NCBI RefSeq assembly: GCF_000696575.1
Contig: NZ_JMSQ01000009.1
Span: 182,599 to 246,598 of the forward strand
DNA: 64,000 bases
Source of the DNA: Siccibacter colletis
GTDB taxonomy: Bacteria > Pseudomonadota > Gammaproteobacteria > Enterobacterales > Enterobacteriaceae
Direction of reading: 5' to 3'
In this document: piece after piece, positions 55,266-64,000 of the stretch
How the letters are laid out: the number at the start of each line of letters is the position of its first letter
Numbering within the stretch: position 1 is the first letter of the stretch
Notes under the pieces: generated by a model
What the model saw: the letters and a program-made list of their open reading frames with translations, nothing else
Told to the model about the DNA's origin: nothing
Databases searched by the model: none
Made by a program: the position numbers and the translations under genes

Positions 55266-56324
55266 ATGATGAGCCGTCCTGAACGACGCCGTAAAAATGA
55301 AAAAGTCCCGGGGCTTCGGTTCGTCAGGCGAATGTTTTTGATGAGGGTGCTGGGCACCTTCCTGTGTTTTTTCCCCATTCTTTCCGTGCTCAATGAACAG
55401 CAGCGTCCGCCAGCATTTTCGCTTCTGCTCGCGGCGAACGCGTTTATCTGGCCGTGGCTGGCATTCTGGCGCAGCCGACGCGGGCCTGTACCGCTGAGAT
55501 CGGAACATCAAAATCTGGTGGCTGATGCTGCCGCAGGCGGGTTCTGGATCGCCACCATGCAGCTTAACCCGCTGCCGTCGGTGGTGATAGCCACCATTCT
55601 GTTGGCTGACCGCCTCTCCGCAGGCAGCTACCGGCTGATGGCTAAAGGTGCCTGCGCGCTGCTGCTGACGCTGTTTGTCACCTGGGTTATTCAGGGGATG
55701 AACGTGGAATGGTACGTCACCCAGCGCACGCTGCTGGCGACGCTGCCGCTGATTGCGCTCTATCTGCTGGCGCTCAGCGCCCTGACCGATGGCATTGCGA
55801 CGCGGTTGCGTATTAAAAGCCGCGAGCTGGAACATATCGCGATGATGGACCCGTTTCTGGATATTGCCAATCGTCGCCTACTGGAGATGAAGATCAACGC
55901 CGAGCTGCATAAGCTCAACGGTCAGTGTCATGCCTCGACGCTGATGTATATCGATATCGATAACTTCAAAACGGTGAACGACCGCTTTGGGCATAAAGTC
56001 GGCGATACGCTGCTTATTGCCATGTCGGATATTCTGCGCATCGTGACGCGTCAGACCGATACCCCGGCCAGACTGGGCGGAGATGAATTTGTGGTGCTAC
56101 TGCCTGATACCACACTCGATCAGGCCTATGACGTGGGGCGTCGCATAATGGATGCCGTAACGTTGCTGCGATTGTCGCCGGACCGGGCGCTGGATTTCAC
56201 ACTCAGCATCGGGATTGCCAGTGCGGTCAGTTCCATGACGGATGTCGCCGACTGGCTGAAAGCCGCGGATGACGCGCTTTATCAGGCGAAACGCCAGGGA
56301 AAAAATCGAATTTTTGCGCATTAA
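55266..56324 (+). CDS. Diguanylate cyclase with MASE2 membrane domain (DgcC/AdrA-like)
   Basis: The protein has 352 residues. An N-terminal MASE2-type membrane domain with about four to five helices (about 15-175; LRFVRRMFLMRVLGTFLCFF) precedes a GGDEF domain (about 190-350) with RLGGDEF and YIDIDNFKTVNDRFG. The domain order is that of DgcC/AdrA, which drives cellulose production. The start of the GGDEF domain reads MMDPFLDIANRR where DxLTGxxNRR is usual. The ATG at 55266 has a weak ribosome site. Confidence 0.88.
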   Translation: MMSRPERRRKNEKVPGLRFVRRMFLMRVLGTFLCFFPILSVLNEQQRPPAFSLLLAANAFIWPWLAFWRSRRGPVPLRSEHQNLVADAAAGGFWIATMQLNPLPSVVIATILLADRLSAGSYRLMAKGACALLLTLFVTWVIQGMNVEWYVTQRTLLATLPLIALYLLALSALTDGIATRLRIKSRELEHIAMMDPFLDIANRRLLEMKINAELHKLNGQCHASTLMYIDIDNFKTVNDRFGHKVGDTLLIAMSDILRIVTRQTDTPARLGGDEFVVLLPDTTLDQAYDVGRRIMDAVTLLRLSPDRALDFTLSIGIASAVSSMTDVADWLKAADDALYQAKRQGKNRIFAH

Positions 56325-56394
56325 TTGTTCACGGGCAGGACAGCCATGCCCGATGCGCTATTCTTAGATTAAACCGTGCCTTACAGGTAATGAT

Positions 56395-57357
56395 ATGAAA
56401 ATACCCGCAACCCCTTACAACGAAGACGAGCGCCTGCGTTCGCTGCAGGAGTCCGGCCTGCTCGACACCGGTCCCTCAGAGCGTTTCGACCGTCTGACGC
56501 GCCTGGCGCGCCGCCTGTTCAACACGCCGGTGGCGCTGGTGAGCCTGGTGGATCAGGAGCGGCTGTGGCTGAAATCCTGCGACGGCTACAGCGTGCGCCA
56601 GGTGCCGCGCGACATTTCGTTTTGCGCCCACGCGATACTCAAAAACGAGCCGCTGATCATTACCGACGCGCTGCAGGATGAACGCTTCTTTGATAACCCG
56701 CTGGTGACCGGCGAGGCGAAAATCCGCTTCTATGCCGGCTGCCCAGTGCATCTGCCGGACGGTGCCACCGCCGGCTCGTTCTGCATCATCGATCACGAGC
56801 CGCGGGAGTTCGGCGCTGAAGACGTCGCGATGCTGAAAGATCTGGCGGCCATCGTTGAGGATGAGTTTGCGGTGATGAACGCGGCTACCACCGACGAGCT
56901 GACCGGGCTGCTGAACCGCCGCGGTTTCAAGGATATGGCAACCTACGCCTTTTCCAGCTCGCGCCGCCGCGCCGAGCCGCTGACGCTGGCGTGCATCGAT
57001 CTCGATAAATTCAAGCACATCAACGACACCTGGGGTCATCAGGAGGGCGACGATGCGCTACTGGCGATGGCGGAACTGATGAAAGGCTCGTTCCGCGGTG
57101 CGGATCTGCTGGCGCGTCAGGGCGGGGATGAGTTCGCTATCCTGTTTGCCGACACCGATGAAAAGGGCGCCTGGATTGCGATGCAGTATCTGACGGAAAA
57201 GGTGAATGCGTTTAACGCCTGCACCGAGCGTCCGTGGCGGCTCAACTTCTCCTGGGGCGTAACCGAGTATGATGAAATCGAACACGGTTCGCTGGCGGCG
57301 CTGTTCCAGGCGGCGGACATGCGCATGTACGCGATGAAAAGCAAAGGGAAAAGCTAG
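56395..57357 (+). CDS. GAF-GGDEF diguanylate cyclase
   Basis: The protein has 320 residues and is cytoplasmic. A GAF domain (about 25-160, with CAHAILKNEPLIITDALQDE) senses a small molecule, followed by a GGDEF domain (about 165-318) with DELTGLLNRRGF, CIDLDKFKHINDTWG and RQGGDEF, all intact. It should make cyclic di-GMP in response to the GAF ligand. It lies 70 bases after the MASE2 cyclase, so cotranscription is possible. The GAF resembles that of the EAL protein at 18986-20773. Confidence 0.9.
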   Translation: MKIPATPYNEDERLRSLQESGLLDTGPSERFDRLTRLARRLFNTPVALVSLVDQERLWLKSCDGYSVRQVPRDISFCAHAILKNEPLIITDALQDERFFDNPLVTGEAKIRFYAGCPVHLPDGATAGSFCIIDHEPREFGAEDVAMLKDLAAIVEDEFAVMNAATTDELTGLLNRRGFKDMATYAFSSSRRRAEPLTLACIDLDKFKHINDTWGHQEGDDALLAMAELMKGSFRGADLLARQGGDEFAILFADTDEKGAWIAMQYLTEKVNAFNACTERPWRLNFSWGVTEYDEIEHGSLAALFQAADMRMYAMKSKGKS

Positions 57358-57446
57358 CGGTCATTAGTTTTTCCTCTGACGCCCGGGCTTGAGTTAACAG
57401 AATGTAAAAAGCATAGTAAATCATTCTCTCAACAGGGCGTCAGGCT

Positions 57447-57968
57447 ATGTCTTTCACTTACTCACCACTTCCTTCCCACGCTATTCTTACCCGTCTCGAT
57501 GAACTGACTGATGTGCTGATCGACTGCGTCGAGGGCGGCGCATCGGTGAGTTTTATGCTGCCGCTGAGCCGTGAACAGGCCGCCGGATTCTGGCAGCAGG
57601 TCGCGCTGGATGTAGCTGCCTCCTCACGCACGCTGCTGGTGTGCGAGGATGCGCAGGGCCGCATCGTCGGGACCGTACAGCTGGTAACCGGGCAGCCGGA
57701 TAATCAGCCGCACCGCGCCGACGTTTCGAAGTTGCTGGTCCACCGTCGCGCCCGTCGCCAGGGCATCGCTCAGGCGCTGATGGAGCAGCTGGAAGAGGCC
57801 GCACGCACCGCCGGTAAAACGCTACTGGTACTGGATACCGCAACCGGCAGTGGGGCGGAGACGTTTTACCGCCAGGCAGGCTGGCAGCATTGCGGCGACA
57901 TCCCCGGTTACGCCCTGATGCCGGACGGTAAACCATGCGGCACAACAATATTTTATAAGACCTTATAA
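57447..57968 (+). CDS. GNAT family N-acetyltransferase
   Basis: The protein has 173 residues with the GNAT fold. The acetyl-CoA loop is VHRRARRQGIAQALM (about residues 93-107), and the C-terminal TFYRQAGWQHCGDIPGYAL is typical. It resembles TTR-type (tabtoxin-resistance-like) acetyltransferases. It lies between the cyclase gene and uxaB and is probably transcribed alone. Substrate unknown. Confidence 0.85.
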   Translation: MSFTYSPLPSHAILTRLDELTDVLIDCVEGGASVSFMLPLSREQAAGFWQQVALDVAASSRTLLVCEDAQGRIVGTVQLVTGQPDNQPHRADVSKLLVHRRARRQGIAQALMEQLEEAARTAGKTLLVLDTATGSGAETFYRQAGWQHCGDIPGYALMPDGKPCGTTIFYKTL

Positions 57969-58084
57969 AATTTTTTATATGTCCGTGCAAATTGATCAAA
58001 ACGGGGTTTCACTTTAATTGTTTCTGCTACGGTGATTCGGCAATCCTTCAGGTTGTCTGATAATAATTCACCAAGGAAACGACT

Positions 58085-59536
58085 GTGAAAACTTTGAATC
58101 GTCGCGATTTTCCCGGTGCTCACTATCCGGAACGTATCATTCAGTTCGGTGAGGGGAACTTCCTGCGTGCTTTTGTCGACTGGCAAATCGATCTGTTAAA
58201 TGAACACACCGACCTGAACGCCGGTGTGGTGGTGGTGCGCCCGATTGAGAGCAGCTTTCCACCTTCACTGAGCACCCAGGACGGGCTGTACACCACTATC
58301 ATTCGCGGACTGAATGAAAAAGGGCAAGCGGTCAGCGATGCGCGTCTGATCCGCTCCGTCAATCGCGAGATTAGCGTTTACGGGGAGTATGAGGAGTTTC
58401 TGAAGCTCGCGCACAACCCGGAGATGCGCTTTGTTTTCTCCAATACCACCGAGGCGGGCATCAGCTATCACGCCGGCGACAAATTCAACGACGCGCCCGC
58501 CAGCAGCTATCCGGCGAAGCTGACCCGTCTGCTGTTCGAACGCTTCACCCACTTCAACGGCGCGCAGGATAAAGGCTGGGTCATCATTCCCTGTGAGCTT
58601 ATCGACTATAATGGCGACGCGCTGCGCGAACTGGTGCTGCGTTACGCTCACGAGTGGGCGCTGCCGGCGGCGTTTACGGCCTGGATTGAGAGTGCAAACA
58701 CCTTCTGCTCAACCCTGGTTGACCGCATCGTTACCGGTTATCCGCGTGATGAAGTCGCCGCGCTGGAAGCGGAACTGGGTTATCACGACGCTTTCCTTGA
58801 TACCGCCGAGCACTTCTACCTGTTTGTCATCCAGGGACCGGCGTGGCTGGCTCAGGAACTGCGGCTCGATAAGCTGCCGCTCAACGTGCTGATCGTCGAT
58901 AACATCAAGCCCTATAAAGAGCGCAAAGTCGCCATCCTCAACGGGGCACACACTGCGCTGGTGCCGGTCGCATTCCAGGCCGGGCTGGACACGGTGGGCG
59001 AGGCGATGGACGATGCGCAGATCTGCGCGTTCGTGGAAAAAGCGATTCACGACGAGATCATTCCGGTGCTGGATCTCCCGGCCGATGAGCTGCGTTCCTT
59101 CGCAGAGGCGGTGGTGAGCCGGTTCCGCAATCCGTACATCAAACACCAGCTGCTCTCCATCGCGCTGAACGGCATGACCAAGTTCCGCACCCGTATTCTG
59201 CCGCAGCTGCTGGCAGGGCAGAAGGCTGCGGGCAAAGTCCCGCCGCGCCTGACATTTGCCCTGGCGGCGCTGATCGCGTTTTATCGCGGTGAGCGTGACG
59301 GTGTCACTTATACATTGCAGGATGATGCTCACTGGCTGGAGCGTTACGCTATGCTCTGGCAGCAGCATGGTGACAAACAGCTCAGCACGCGTGAACTGGT
59401 TAATGCGGTACTGAATGATGCCGATCACTGGGGGCAGGATCTGACTCAGCTCCCCGGCCTGGCTGAACAAGTAGCGCAGGATCTGGACGCTATTCTTATT
59501 AATGGGATGCGTAACGCCGTTGCACCGCTGTGCTAA
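58085..59536 (+). CDS. uxaB: Tagaturonate reductase (altronate oxidoreductase) UxaB
   Basis: The protein has 483 residues, equal to E. coli UxaB. It reduces D-tagaturonate to D-altronate with NADH in galacturonate breakdown. Dinucleotide block [16 protein letters not shown] is at about 18-33 and the catalytic-lysine region includes [14 protein letters not shown]. It starts at GTG 58085 with AAGGA upstream. It belongs to the same long-chain polyol dehydrogenase family as YdfI in this window. I saw no convincing ExuR operator. Confidence 0.96.
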   Translation: MKTLNRRDFPGAHYPERIIQFGEGNFLRAFVDWQIDLLNEHTDLNAGVVVVRPIESSFPPSLSTQDGLYTTIIRGLNEKGQAVSDARLIRSVNREISVYGEYEEFLKLAHNPEMRFVFSNTTEAGISYHAGDKFNDAPASSYPAKLTRLLFERFTHFNGAQDKGWVIIPCELIDYNGDALRELVLRYAHEWALPAAFTAWIESANTFCSTLVDRIVTGYPRDEVAALEAELGYHDAFLDTAEHFYLFVIQGPAWLAQELRLDKLPLNVLIVDNIKPYKERKVAILNGAHTALVPVAFQAGLDTVGEAMDDAQICAFVEKAIHDEIIPVLDLPADELRSFAEAVVSRFRNPYIKHQLLSIALNGMTKFRTRILPQLLAGQKAAGKVPPRLTFALAALIAFYRGERDGVTYTLQDDAHWLERYAMLWQQHGDKQLSTRELVNAVLNDADHWGQDLTQLPGLAEQVAQDLDAILINGMRNAVAPLC

Positions 59537-59541
59537 CCACG

Positions 59542-59559
59542 ACCCGGCTCAGGCCGGGT
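59542..59559 (+). terminator. Hairpin after uxaB
   Basis: A 7-bp stem ACCCGGC/GCCGGGT with a TCAG loop lies 5 bases after the stop. The following TAAATCT is only a weak T-tract. Confidence 0.5.
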
Positions 59560-59575
59560 TAAATCTCAGCGCCCA

Positions 59576-59600
59576 GCGCGGGTAAGTGAAGCGCACCCGC
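59576..59600. repeat. REP-like palindromic unit
   Basis: GCGGGTAAGTGAAGCGCACCCGC is a short palindrome with GCGGGT/ACCCGC ends, close to the unit at 31151-31174 (GGCGGGTAAGCG...GCGCACCCGC). It lies in the convergent gap between uxaB and treF, a common place for such elements. A further GCAGCGCGGGTT follows nearby. Confidence 0.6.
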
Positions 59601-59707
59601 ATAAGAAAATGCAGCGCGGGTTAATTTTAGCCACTCATTAGTTACAACATACTTGTTGTTTTCTGATATTCCACATATCAGCATCGACGTTTACTTCGTT
59701 AAGCAGC

Positions 59708-59737
59708 AAAAAAAACGGCCTGTGATGTCACAGACCG
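59708..59737 (-). terminator. Terminator of treF
   Basis: On the minus strand a 10-bp stem with one mismatch (CGGTCTGTGA/TCACAGGCCG) is followed by eight T residues, 22 bases after the treF stop. Confidence 0.88.
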
Positions 59738-59758
59738 CGTCGTTATAAAGAAATGAAA

Positions 59759-61405
59759 TCAGAATTTGTTGGGATACAGACCCAGCAGACGGCGGGTGAC
59801 GCCGTTGGTCCAGCCGAAGCCATCCTGAAGCGGATATTCACCGCCGCCGCCGGGGCGCGGCAGGGAGTTAGCGATGTGATACTTCTCGATAAGCTTGTGG
59901 TGCTGGGTATAGAAGCGCGTCACGGTCTGCAACCAGTTGCGGGCAATCTCATCCGACAGGTCGTCATGGTGATAATTTTTCAGCCCCTGGATAGCCATCC
60001 ACTGCAGCGGTGCCCAGCCGTTGGGTTTATCCCACTGCTCATCGCTTTCCACTTCGGTCGCCAGAATCCCGCCCGGCGTCAGCAGACGCTCGCGGATGTG
60101 GTGGGTCAGGGCTTCGGCCTGTTCCGCAGAAGCCATACCGACATACAGCGGCACCACGCAGGCGGCAGAGAAGGACGCTAGCTCATTACGACGCCAGTCG
60201 TAGTCGCGATAGCAGCTGGTGCCGGTATCCCACAGATAGCGGTTAACAGCTTCCAGACGATCGGCGGCTTTACGGCGGAAGCTGGCCGACGTCAGCTCAT
60301 CTTTCTTCAGACCAGCGATATTTGAAATTGCGGTTTCCAGTTTGTAGAGGAACGCGTTCAGATCCACCGGGATAAACTGGGTAGTGCGGATACTGGCGAG
60401 GCGATGCGGATCGCGCAGCCAGCGGGTAGAGTAGTCCCAGCCGGACGCCGCGCCGGCACGCAGATCGCGATACACTTCCGCCGCCGGGCGACCGGAAAGC
60501 TTCGCGGTCTGGACGTCTTCCAGCCAGGACTCATCGCGCGGGGTATCGCGGTCATCCCAGTAGCGGTTAAGCAGCGAACCGTCCGGGAGGCGCACCACGT
60601 GGCGATACGCCTGGTTGGGTGCCAGCGATTCAGCCCCGTCCATCCAGAAGGCGTACTCCATCAGCAGATGGTCGAGATAGCGCCGCGCACCGCGCACGCC
60701 ATCTTCTTCAAACAGCTCGACCATCAGGGCGAATACCGGCGGCTGCGAGCGGCTCAGGTAGTAGGTGCGGTTCCCGTTCGGAATATGACCGTAGGTTTCA
60801 ATCATCCAGGCGAAGTTGTCCGCCATGCAGCGCAGCAGATCGTCGCGGCCGCTTTCGGCCAGGCCCAGCATGGTGAAATAGGAGTCCCAGTAATAGGTCT
60901 CACCAAAACGGCCACCAGGCACGATATAGGCCTGGGGCAACGGCAGCAGCGAGGAGAATTCAATGTGGTCCTGCGGCTCGCGGGTTAATACCGGCCACAG
61001 GCTATCAATATGTTCCTGCAATGTATTCTCAGGATTTGAAACATAATGACGCGTATTATTTTCCGGCAAATAAAAATTATCCTCGACGAACTTTCGCAGG
61101 TCGAAATCACGATTGCGTTTAACCCGGCGATACTTGATAAGAATATCGAGCGGGTCGGATTTGGGCGCGCAGTCGGGGAAGGTTTTGCTGTCGGGGAAAA
61201 TGCGAGACGACTGCACATGCTCGAACAGTTCGAGATAGCGATCCGCAGGGGTAAGCGCATCGGAAGCGGGCATGCCCTCAATCATTTCCGGTTGCGGCTC
61301 AGCGTCGGTCATCTCATCCAGTTTCAGCTCACAGGGGTCCAGCTCATAACGAACTTCTTTCTCTGACTCCCTGGATAGCGGTAAGTGTGTCGCCTTATTA
61401 AACAT
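59759..61405 (-). CDS. treF: Cytoplasmic trehalase TreF
   Basis: The protein has 548 residues (E. coli TreF 549), a GH37 enzyme that splits trehalose into two glucoses. It has no signal peptide, unlike the periplasmic TreA. Both trehalase signatures are present: [15 protein letters not shown] near 160 and [13 protein letters not shown] near 450, and the glycine-rich loop [15 protein letters not shown] near the end. The N-terminal tail of about 50 acidic residues is typical of TreF. It has its own terminator. Confidence 0.96.
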   Translation of the reverse strand: MFNKATHLPLSRESEKEVRYELDPCELKLDEMTDAEPQPEMIEGMPASDALTPADRYLELFEHVQSSRIFPDSKTFPDCAPKSDPLDILIKYRRVKRNRDFDLRKFVEDNFYLPENNTRHYVSNPENTLQEHIDSLWPVLTREPQDHIEFSSLLPLPQAYIVPGGRFGETYYWDSYFTMLGLAESGRDDLLRCMADNFAWMIETYGHIPNGNRTYYLSRSQPPVFALMVELFEEDGVRGARRYLDHLLMEYAFWMDGAESLAPNQAYRHVVRLPDGSLLNRYWDDRDTPRDESWLEDVQTAKLSGRPAAEVYRDLRAGAASGWDYSTRWLRDPHRLASIRTTQFIPVDLNAFLYKLETAISNIAGLKKDELTSASFRRKAADRLEAVNRYLWDTGTSCYRDYDWRRNELASFSAACVVPLYVGMASAEQAEALTHHIRERLLTPGGILATEVESDEQWDKPNGWAPLQWMAIQGLKNYHHDDLSDEIARNWLQTVTRFYTQHHKLIEKYHIANSLPRPGGGGEYPLQDGFGWTNGVTRRLLGLYPNKF

Positions 61406-61721
61406 GCTGATTAAGACCTCCAGGTTGTGTATCAGTGTAAAACTAATTTTAGCATCCCTGTTTCGGGCTTTTTCTAAGAATTCATGCTGAATTGTAATAA
61501 ATACCTGGCGTTGCGCGGGGATACGCAGCGGTCATCAGGGGAGCGCAGCTGATAATGAGATGATTCAGGCTATATCGAGTATATGACAAGAATAAAAAAG
61601 GACAGGCTTTTTGCCCGCCCATAATATAAAAGTTTAAAAACTGCCGTTGAGGCTGGATTTTACCCGTAGTTGAGCCTAATCCAGGCTACGCTTTATCTGC
61701 TGACATTGACAGGAAAAACCT
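61406..61721. other. Divergent intergenic region between treF and crtZ
   Basis: This 316-bp AT-rich gap has no gene. It should hold the treF promoter on the left and the crtZ promoter on the right; GACAGGA before 61722 is the crtZ ribosome site. I cannot assign a definite -35/-10 pair or operator. Confidence 0.45.
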
Positions 61722-62279
61722 ATGCTTGCGTTGTGGAACACCGGGATCGTTATTCTCACTATTATTATCATGGAAGGCGTGGCGACGTTTGCCCACAAGT
61801 ACATCATGCACGGCTGGGGATGGGGATGGCATCTGTCGCACCACTCGCCGCGGAAAGGGAAGTTTGAGCTTAACGATATGTATGCCGTGGTGTTTGCGCT
61901 GCTGGCTATCGTCCTGATTTATGCCGGCACCGAAGGCTACTGGCCGCTGCAGTGGATCGGCGCGGGCATGACCGGATACGGCATCATCTACTTTATCGTC
62001 CACGACGGCCTGGTCCACCAGCGCTGGCCGTTCCGCTATATTCCGCGTCGCGGCTATCTGAAGCGTCTGTATATGGCGCACCGGCTGCATCACGCGGTGC
62101 GCGGACGGGAAGGGTGCGTCTCCTTTGGCTTTATTTACGCGCCTCCGGTCGAGAAACTACAGGCGGTACTGCGCGCCCGCCACGGACGCCCCGCTAGCGC
62201 GGGCGCTGCCAGAGATGCGGATCGCGCGGCGGCCACTCCGCCTTCCGGGAAGCGGTCGCCTGCTTCACGCCGGCGATAA
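61722..62279 (+). CDS. crtZ: Beta-carotene hydroxylase CrtZ
   Basis: The protein has 185 residues with four membrane helices. It hydroxylates beta-carotene to zeaxanthin using a di-iron centre. Histidine motifs are HKYIMH (about 25-30), HLSHH (about 37-41), HDGLVHQR (about 91-98) and HRLHHAV. Pantoea CrtZ is about 175 residues; the extra length is an alanine- and arginine-rich tail encoded opposite the end of crtB, with which it overlaps by 86 bases. It is transcribed against crtIB, as in Pantoea. Confidence 0.96.
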   Translation: MLALWNTGIVILTIIIMEGVATFAHKYIMHGWGWGWHLSHHSPRKGKFELNDMYAVVFALLAIVLIYAGTEGYWPLQWIGAGMTGYGIIYFIVHDGLVHQRWPFRYIPRRGYLKRLYMAHRLHHAVRGREGCVSFGFIYAPPVEKLQAVLRARHGRPASAGAARDADRAAATPPSGKRSPASRRR

Positions 62280-63120
62280 CCAGACTGATTTTTTCCGCGC
62301 GGGTGGTGCCCTGGCGTTGATCCCAGGCTTTTTCACCCGCCATCAACACCTTCACGCCAATCTCCCGATAAACCCCATGCGCGGTGGCAATGGCCCAGGC
62401 AGAGCGCAGCGGTAGCTCGCCCAGCCCGGCCTGCGCCGACTGATAATAGGGCTCCGCCTCAGATACCAGACGCGCCGCGATGCGCGCCAGCGCCGGACGA
62501 TTGGCTTTCACGGTAGCGGTCTGCTCGTTCAGCCCCACCTCCGCCAGCCACTGCTGCGGCAGGTAACAGCGTCCGACCTGCGCATCTTCCACGATATCGC
62601 GCGCGATATTGGTGAGCTGAAACGCCAGCCCGAGATCGCAGGCGCGATCCAGCGTCTCCTCGTCGCGTACCCCCATCACTCTGGCCATCATCAGGCCAAC
62701 CACGCCCGCCACGTGATAGCAGTAGCGCAGGGTATCATCGAGGGTGAAATAACGTTCGTTGCGCACATCCATTGCGTAGCCTTCCAGATGATCGAACGCC
62801 TGGCATGGAGGGATGTCATGGGCGAGCGCCACTTCCTGGAACGCGGCAAACGGTGGTTCACTCATCGGCTCGCCCTCATAAGCGCGGCGCGTCATGTCGC
62901 GCAGCCGCTGTAATCGGGCTTCCGGGCTGTCGGCAACCTGCTGCTGCACGTTGAACCCGGCGACCTGGCCGTCAATCACGTCGTCACAGTAGCGGCACCA
63001 GGTGTAGAGCATCAGCGCGCTGCGCCGCGTGGTTTTGTCGAACAGCTTCGAGGCGGTAGCAAAGCTTTTTGAACCGGCGCTCATGGTGGCGCTGGCATGG
63101 TCGAGTAACGGCTGGGACAT
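62194..63120 (-). CDS. crtB: Phytoene synthase CrtB
   Basis: The protein has 308 residues. It condenses two geranylgeranyl diphosphates to phytoene. The two metal-binding aspartate motifs are present: YCDDVIDG (about 44-51) and ARDIVEDAQ (about 173-181), with the family start SAGSKSFATASKLF. Its ATG overlaps the stop of crtI as TAATG, so the two are coupled. The last 86 bases overlap crtZ on the other strand. Confidence 0.96.
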   Translation of the reverse strand: MSQPLLDHASATMSAGSKSFATASKLFDKTTRRSALMLYTWCRYCDDVIDGQVAGFNVQQQVADSPEARLQRLRDMTRRAYEGEPMSEPPFAAFQEVALAHDIPPCQAFDHLEGYAMDVRNERYFTLDDTLRYCYHVAGVVGLMMARVMGVRDEETLDRACDLGLAFQLTNIARDIVEDAQVGRCYLPQQWLAEVGLNEQTATVKANRPALARIAARLVSEAEPYYQSAQAGLGELPLRSAWAIATAHGVYREIGVKVLMAGEKAWDQRQGTTRAEKISLVIAGVKQATASRKAEWPPRDPHLWQRPR

Positions 63121-64000
63121 TACGTCAGATCCTTTAACATTAAGCGGGCAGTCGCTTTCGCAGAACCGATAACTCCGGGTACGCCCGCGCCGGGATGCGT
63201 GCCTGCACCCACCAGATAGAGATTCGCGATACGGCTGTCGCGGTTATGCGGGCGGAACCAGGCGCTTTGGGTCAGGATCGGCTCCAGTGAAAAGGCCGAG
63301 CCCTGCCAGGCATCGAGGGTATCGCGGAAATCGTCCGGCGTGAACATGCGGTGCGTCACCAGCTGGGAGCGCAGGCCGGGCATGTAGCGCTGCTCCAGAT
63401 AATCGAAGATACGCTCGCGCAGGCGCGGGCCTTCCACACGCCAGTCGAGCGGGGCGTTACCGAGGTGCGGCACCGGGGCCAGCACGTAATAGCTGGCGCA
63501 GCCCGGCGGCGCAAGGGATGGATCGGTAACGCAGGGCGCGTGCAAATAGAGCGAAAAGTCCTCAGAGAGGTGGTCAGCCGTGAAAATTTCATCGATCAGC
63601 TCTTTATAACGTGGGCCGAAGCAGACGGTGTGGTGCGCCAGCTGCTGGTGATGATGGTTCAGCCCAAAGTAGAGCACAAACAGCGAGTTGCTCATACGTT
63701 TGCGTTTCAGCGCTGCGGCCTTCGCTTTGCCGCGCGGATGATGCCCGAGCAGCTTCGCGTAGGTATTCACCACATCGCCATTAGAGGCCACCGCCCCGGC
63801 GTCGAGCCGCCGTCCGTCCGCCAGATGCACGGCGGTGACGCGATTATCCGCCGTCTCCAGCCGTTCCACCCGGGCGTTCAGCTCAAGCGTACCGCCGAGA
63901 TCCTCAAACAGTCTGACCATCCCCTGCACCAGCGCCCCGGTGCCGCCGCGCGGGAACCACACCCCCCATTCGCGCTCAAGGGCGTGGATCAGGGTGTAGA
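63120..64000 (-). CDS. crtI: Phytoene desaturase CrtI, partial
   Basis: Only the C-terminal 292 or so residues are in the window; the frame stays open to the right edge, where residues read TLIHALEREWGVWFPRGGTG, so the gene begins outside. It desaturates phytoene to lycopene using FAD. Blocks KRMSNSLFVLYFGLNHHH, FSLYLHAPCVTDPSLAPPG and the flavin motif NLYLVGAGTHPGAGVPG near the end match Pantoea-type CrtI. It is coupled to crtB. Upstream genes crtE, crtX and crtY are expected but not visible. Confidence 0.95.
   Translation of the reverse strand, partial: YTLIHALEREWGVWFPRGGTGALVQGMVRLFEDLGGTLELNARVERLETADNRVTAVHLADGRRLDAGAVASNGDVVNTYAKLLGHHPRGKAKAAALKRKRMSNSLFVLYFGLNHHHQQLAHHTVCFGPRYKELIDEIFTADHLSEDFSLYLHAPCVTDPSLAPPGCASYYVLAPVPHLGNAPLDWRVEGPRLRERIFDYLEQRYMPGLRSQLVTHRMFTPDDFRDTLDAWQGSAFSLEPILTQSAWFRPHNRDSRIANLYLVGAGTHPGAGVPGVIGSAKATARLMLKDLT

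Noticed and set aside
57969..58084. ExuR operator before uxaB
   Set aside because: Regulation by ExuR is expected from E. coli, but no convincing palindromic operator could be found in this gap.
63120..63962. Complete short gene starting at GTG 63962
   Set aside because: The frame continues upstream to the window edge with CrtI-like residues, so this is the middle of crtI and not a start.

Overview
The window is a chromosomal segment from a member of the Enterobacteriaceae. Gene content and order largely follow the E. coli K-12 replication-terminus region (ynf genes, rspAB, ydf genes, marRABC, sad/glsB/yneG, uxaB). There are no prophage genes, no rRNA or tRNA genes and no insertion sequences. 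Lineage-specific additions are a Salmonella-type osmU glycine-betaine importer, a urea carboxylase/allophanate hydrolase/urea-transporter block, a RelE toxin-antitoxin pair and the end of a carotenoid cluster (crtI, crtB, crtZ). A yellow-pigmented enterobacterium such as a Cronobacter-, Pseudescherichia- or Leclercia-like lineage would fit, but the sequence read by eye does not fix the genus.

Layout. 1-1058: end of an osmoprotectant ABC operon. 1380-1715: GlpM-family membrane protein. 1744-6301: a DMSO/selenate reductase operon (ynfE/F-G-H-dmsD type) with an upstream FNR site. 6494-9025: ynfD, ynfC, speG, ynfB, ynfA. 9137-16378: sugar-acid genes rspA-rspB-ydfJ-ydfI, then ydfZ, the regulator rspR and ydfG. 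16541-22558: dcp, a small zinc-ribbon reading frame without a usual start, a GAF/EAL protein, queH and an MlrA-like MerR regulator. 22902-25132: a MetE-like methyltransferase and a YahK-like alcohol dehydrogenase. 25418-37439: the urea block. 37504-38026: toxin-antitoxin. 38092-44868: ydeE, eamA, marBAR/marC, an alpha/beta-hydrolase lipoprotein and sotB. 45086-50343: a PhzF-family protein, a DUF2000 protein, an Lrp-type regulator, an LDH-like dehydrogenase, ptrR and sad. 50450-57968: a chemoreceptor, glsB, yneG, three diguanylate cyclases and a GNAT acetyltransferase. 58085-61405: uxaB and treF. 61722-64000: crtZ, crtB and partial crtI.

How the parts may work together. The most coherent accessory system is the urea block. 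A near-perfect sigma-54 promoter precedes allophanate hydrolase and urea carboxylase, which together split urea without nickel, followed by a GntR/FadR regulator and a complete UrtABCDE urea importer. This suggests nitrogen-starvation-controlled urea scavenging. Anaerobic control is visible as FNR-type sites before the reductase operon and ydfZ. Clear operators include a MarR/MarA-controlled marO, a perfect 11-bp palindrome between ptrR and sad, and a perfect 13-bp palindrome between the MlrA-like regulator and the MetE-like gene. Most long reading frames antisense to GC-rich genes are shadows and are left out.
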